From Lateolabrax maculatus (Eukaryota > Chordata > Actinopteri > Acropomatiformes > Lateolabracidae), in contig CM062204.1 of the NCBI GenBank assembly GCA_031216445.1, forward strand, positions 14,939,001-15,003,000: a DNA stretch of 64,000 nt, in the 5' to 3' direction. A program made the translations under genes and the position numbers. Position 1 is the stretch's first letter. Each line of letters starts with the position of its first letter. The notes under the pieces were generated by a model, which worked only from the letters and a program-made list of their open reading frames with translations, did not search any database and was not told where the DNA came from. Below are positions 63,360 through 64,000 of this stretch, piece after piece.

Positions 63360-64000
63360 CAGGTAATAAACCAATCAATTTAACATAATATATTATATAA
63401 TAAGTTCATTGGTAGTGATAGTTTATACTTATGGCATAGATTTCTACATATCTGTAAAGGAAAGGTTGACATAGAGTGCTATCAGTAATATCACTATTAG
63501 CATTGTAATTACCTCCCACAGTAATGTTAATATATCAAAAAGTATAAATATTTACTCTGTCAACAAAGCATGTAAAACTGTGGCTCAGTGTGATATTCTT
63601 TATCTTAATGATGTTAACATGTTTCCTTTAAACTTCCACTTCAGTTGTCTTTGATTGTTTCAGATTGTTTTGGACTATCCCCACATTGAGTGGCATAAAA
63701 CACAGTGTATATGAATCCATTCAAGAAAAAATATTTACAATGACTGAATTCCTTCCATCCTTCATTCCGTCATTCTTCACAGAGTAGATGCGTGTTTGTT
63801 TTAATCCGCCACTTAAATAACTGTTTAGAAATGTATCAGACGTACACATTGACCTCCAGATAGAAAACCTGTTGTTGATTGTCAGGTTCACATTTTTGAT
63901 TGAAATCGATCCATAATATTGAATAATGGTAGTGATGAATGCGACTATGTAACAAGAATCAAAAGGTATTTTTAGGCAATTTCCTGTTTTTATCTCAAGT

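Larger units (their letters stand above)
57693..64000 (+). repeat. Segmental tandem duplication, unit B (runs to window end)
   Basis: This is the second copy of the block. Compared with unit A it has an insertion of about 117 bp around 58,736-58,853. It lacks about 124 bp near 62,140, corresponding to roughly 55,758-55,880 of unit A. Its last bases match unit A at about 57,656, so the window ends some 35 bases before the expected unit boundary. Whether a third unit follows cannot be seen. Confidence 0.9.

Overview
The window looks like teleost fish genomic DNA, probably percomorph. It is AT-rich and non-operonic. It carries many (CA)n/(TG)n microsatellites, a Tc1 transposon of the Sleeping Beauty/Tdr1 type, L2-type and other non-LTR retroposon fragments, MITE-like DNA elements, and spliced genes with canonical gt/ag introns. 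Species and chromosome cannot be told from the sequence alone.

Left and middle part (about 1-51,400): I see no convincing protein-coding exon. The long open frames here are translated microsatellites, low-complexity tracts or dead transposable elements. Recognisable contents are an L2-like LINE 3' end (about 6,940-7,968), a composite dispersed repeat (about 8,650-9,215), two short inverted-repeat elements (12,553-12,977 and 13,198-13,598), a broken but end-complete Tc1 element (18,092-19,587), a decayed L2-like LINE body (about 22,140-23,900), and an antisense LINE 3' end next to a Tc1 transposase scrap (41,312-42,560). There are also several fish-type dispersed repeats, polypyrimidine tracts and hairpins. 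A few repeat-free stretches could be regulatory, for example one around a MARE/AP-1 palindrome at 26,069.

Right part (about 51,427-64,000): this is the biologically interesting region. A block of about 6.27 kb is duplicated head to tail (copy A about 51,427-57,692; copy B 57,693 to the window end). Each copy holds a complete five-exon gene for a 250-residue type I membrane receptor: signal peptide, one V-set immunoglobulin domain with an extra cysteine pair and many N-glycosylation sequons, an uncharged transmembrane segment, and a short tail with an ITIM (VCYAAL) plus a second ITIM-like tyrosine motif (STYSAI). I infer an inhibitory innate immune receptor of the fish CD300/NITR-like kind and assign no gene symbol. 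The two coding sequences differ at 12 nucleotides, all amino-acid changing, several of them in CDR-like loops. Each block also contains an older, diverged duplicate of the last exon and 3' flank. Its open frame keeps the ITIM but has lost the second motif by a frameshift, so it could serve as an alternative tail or be a relic. Copy B is cut by the window edge just before its unit ends, so the cluster may continue.
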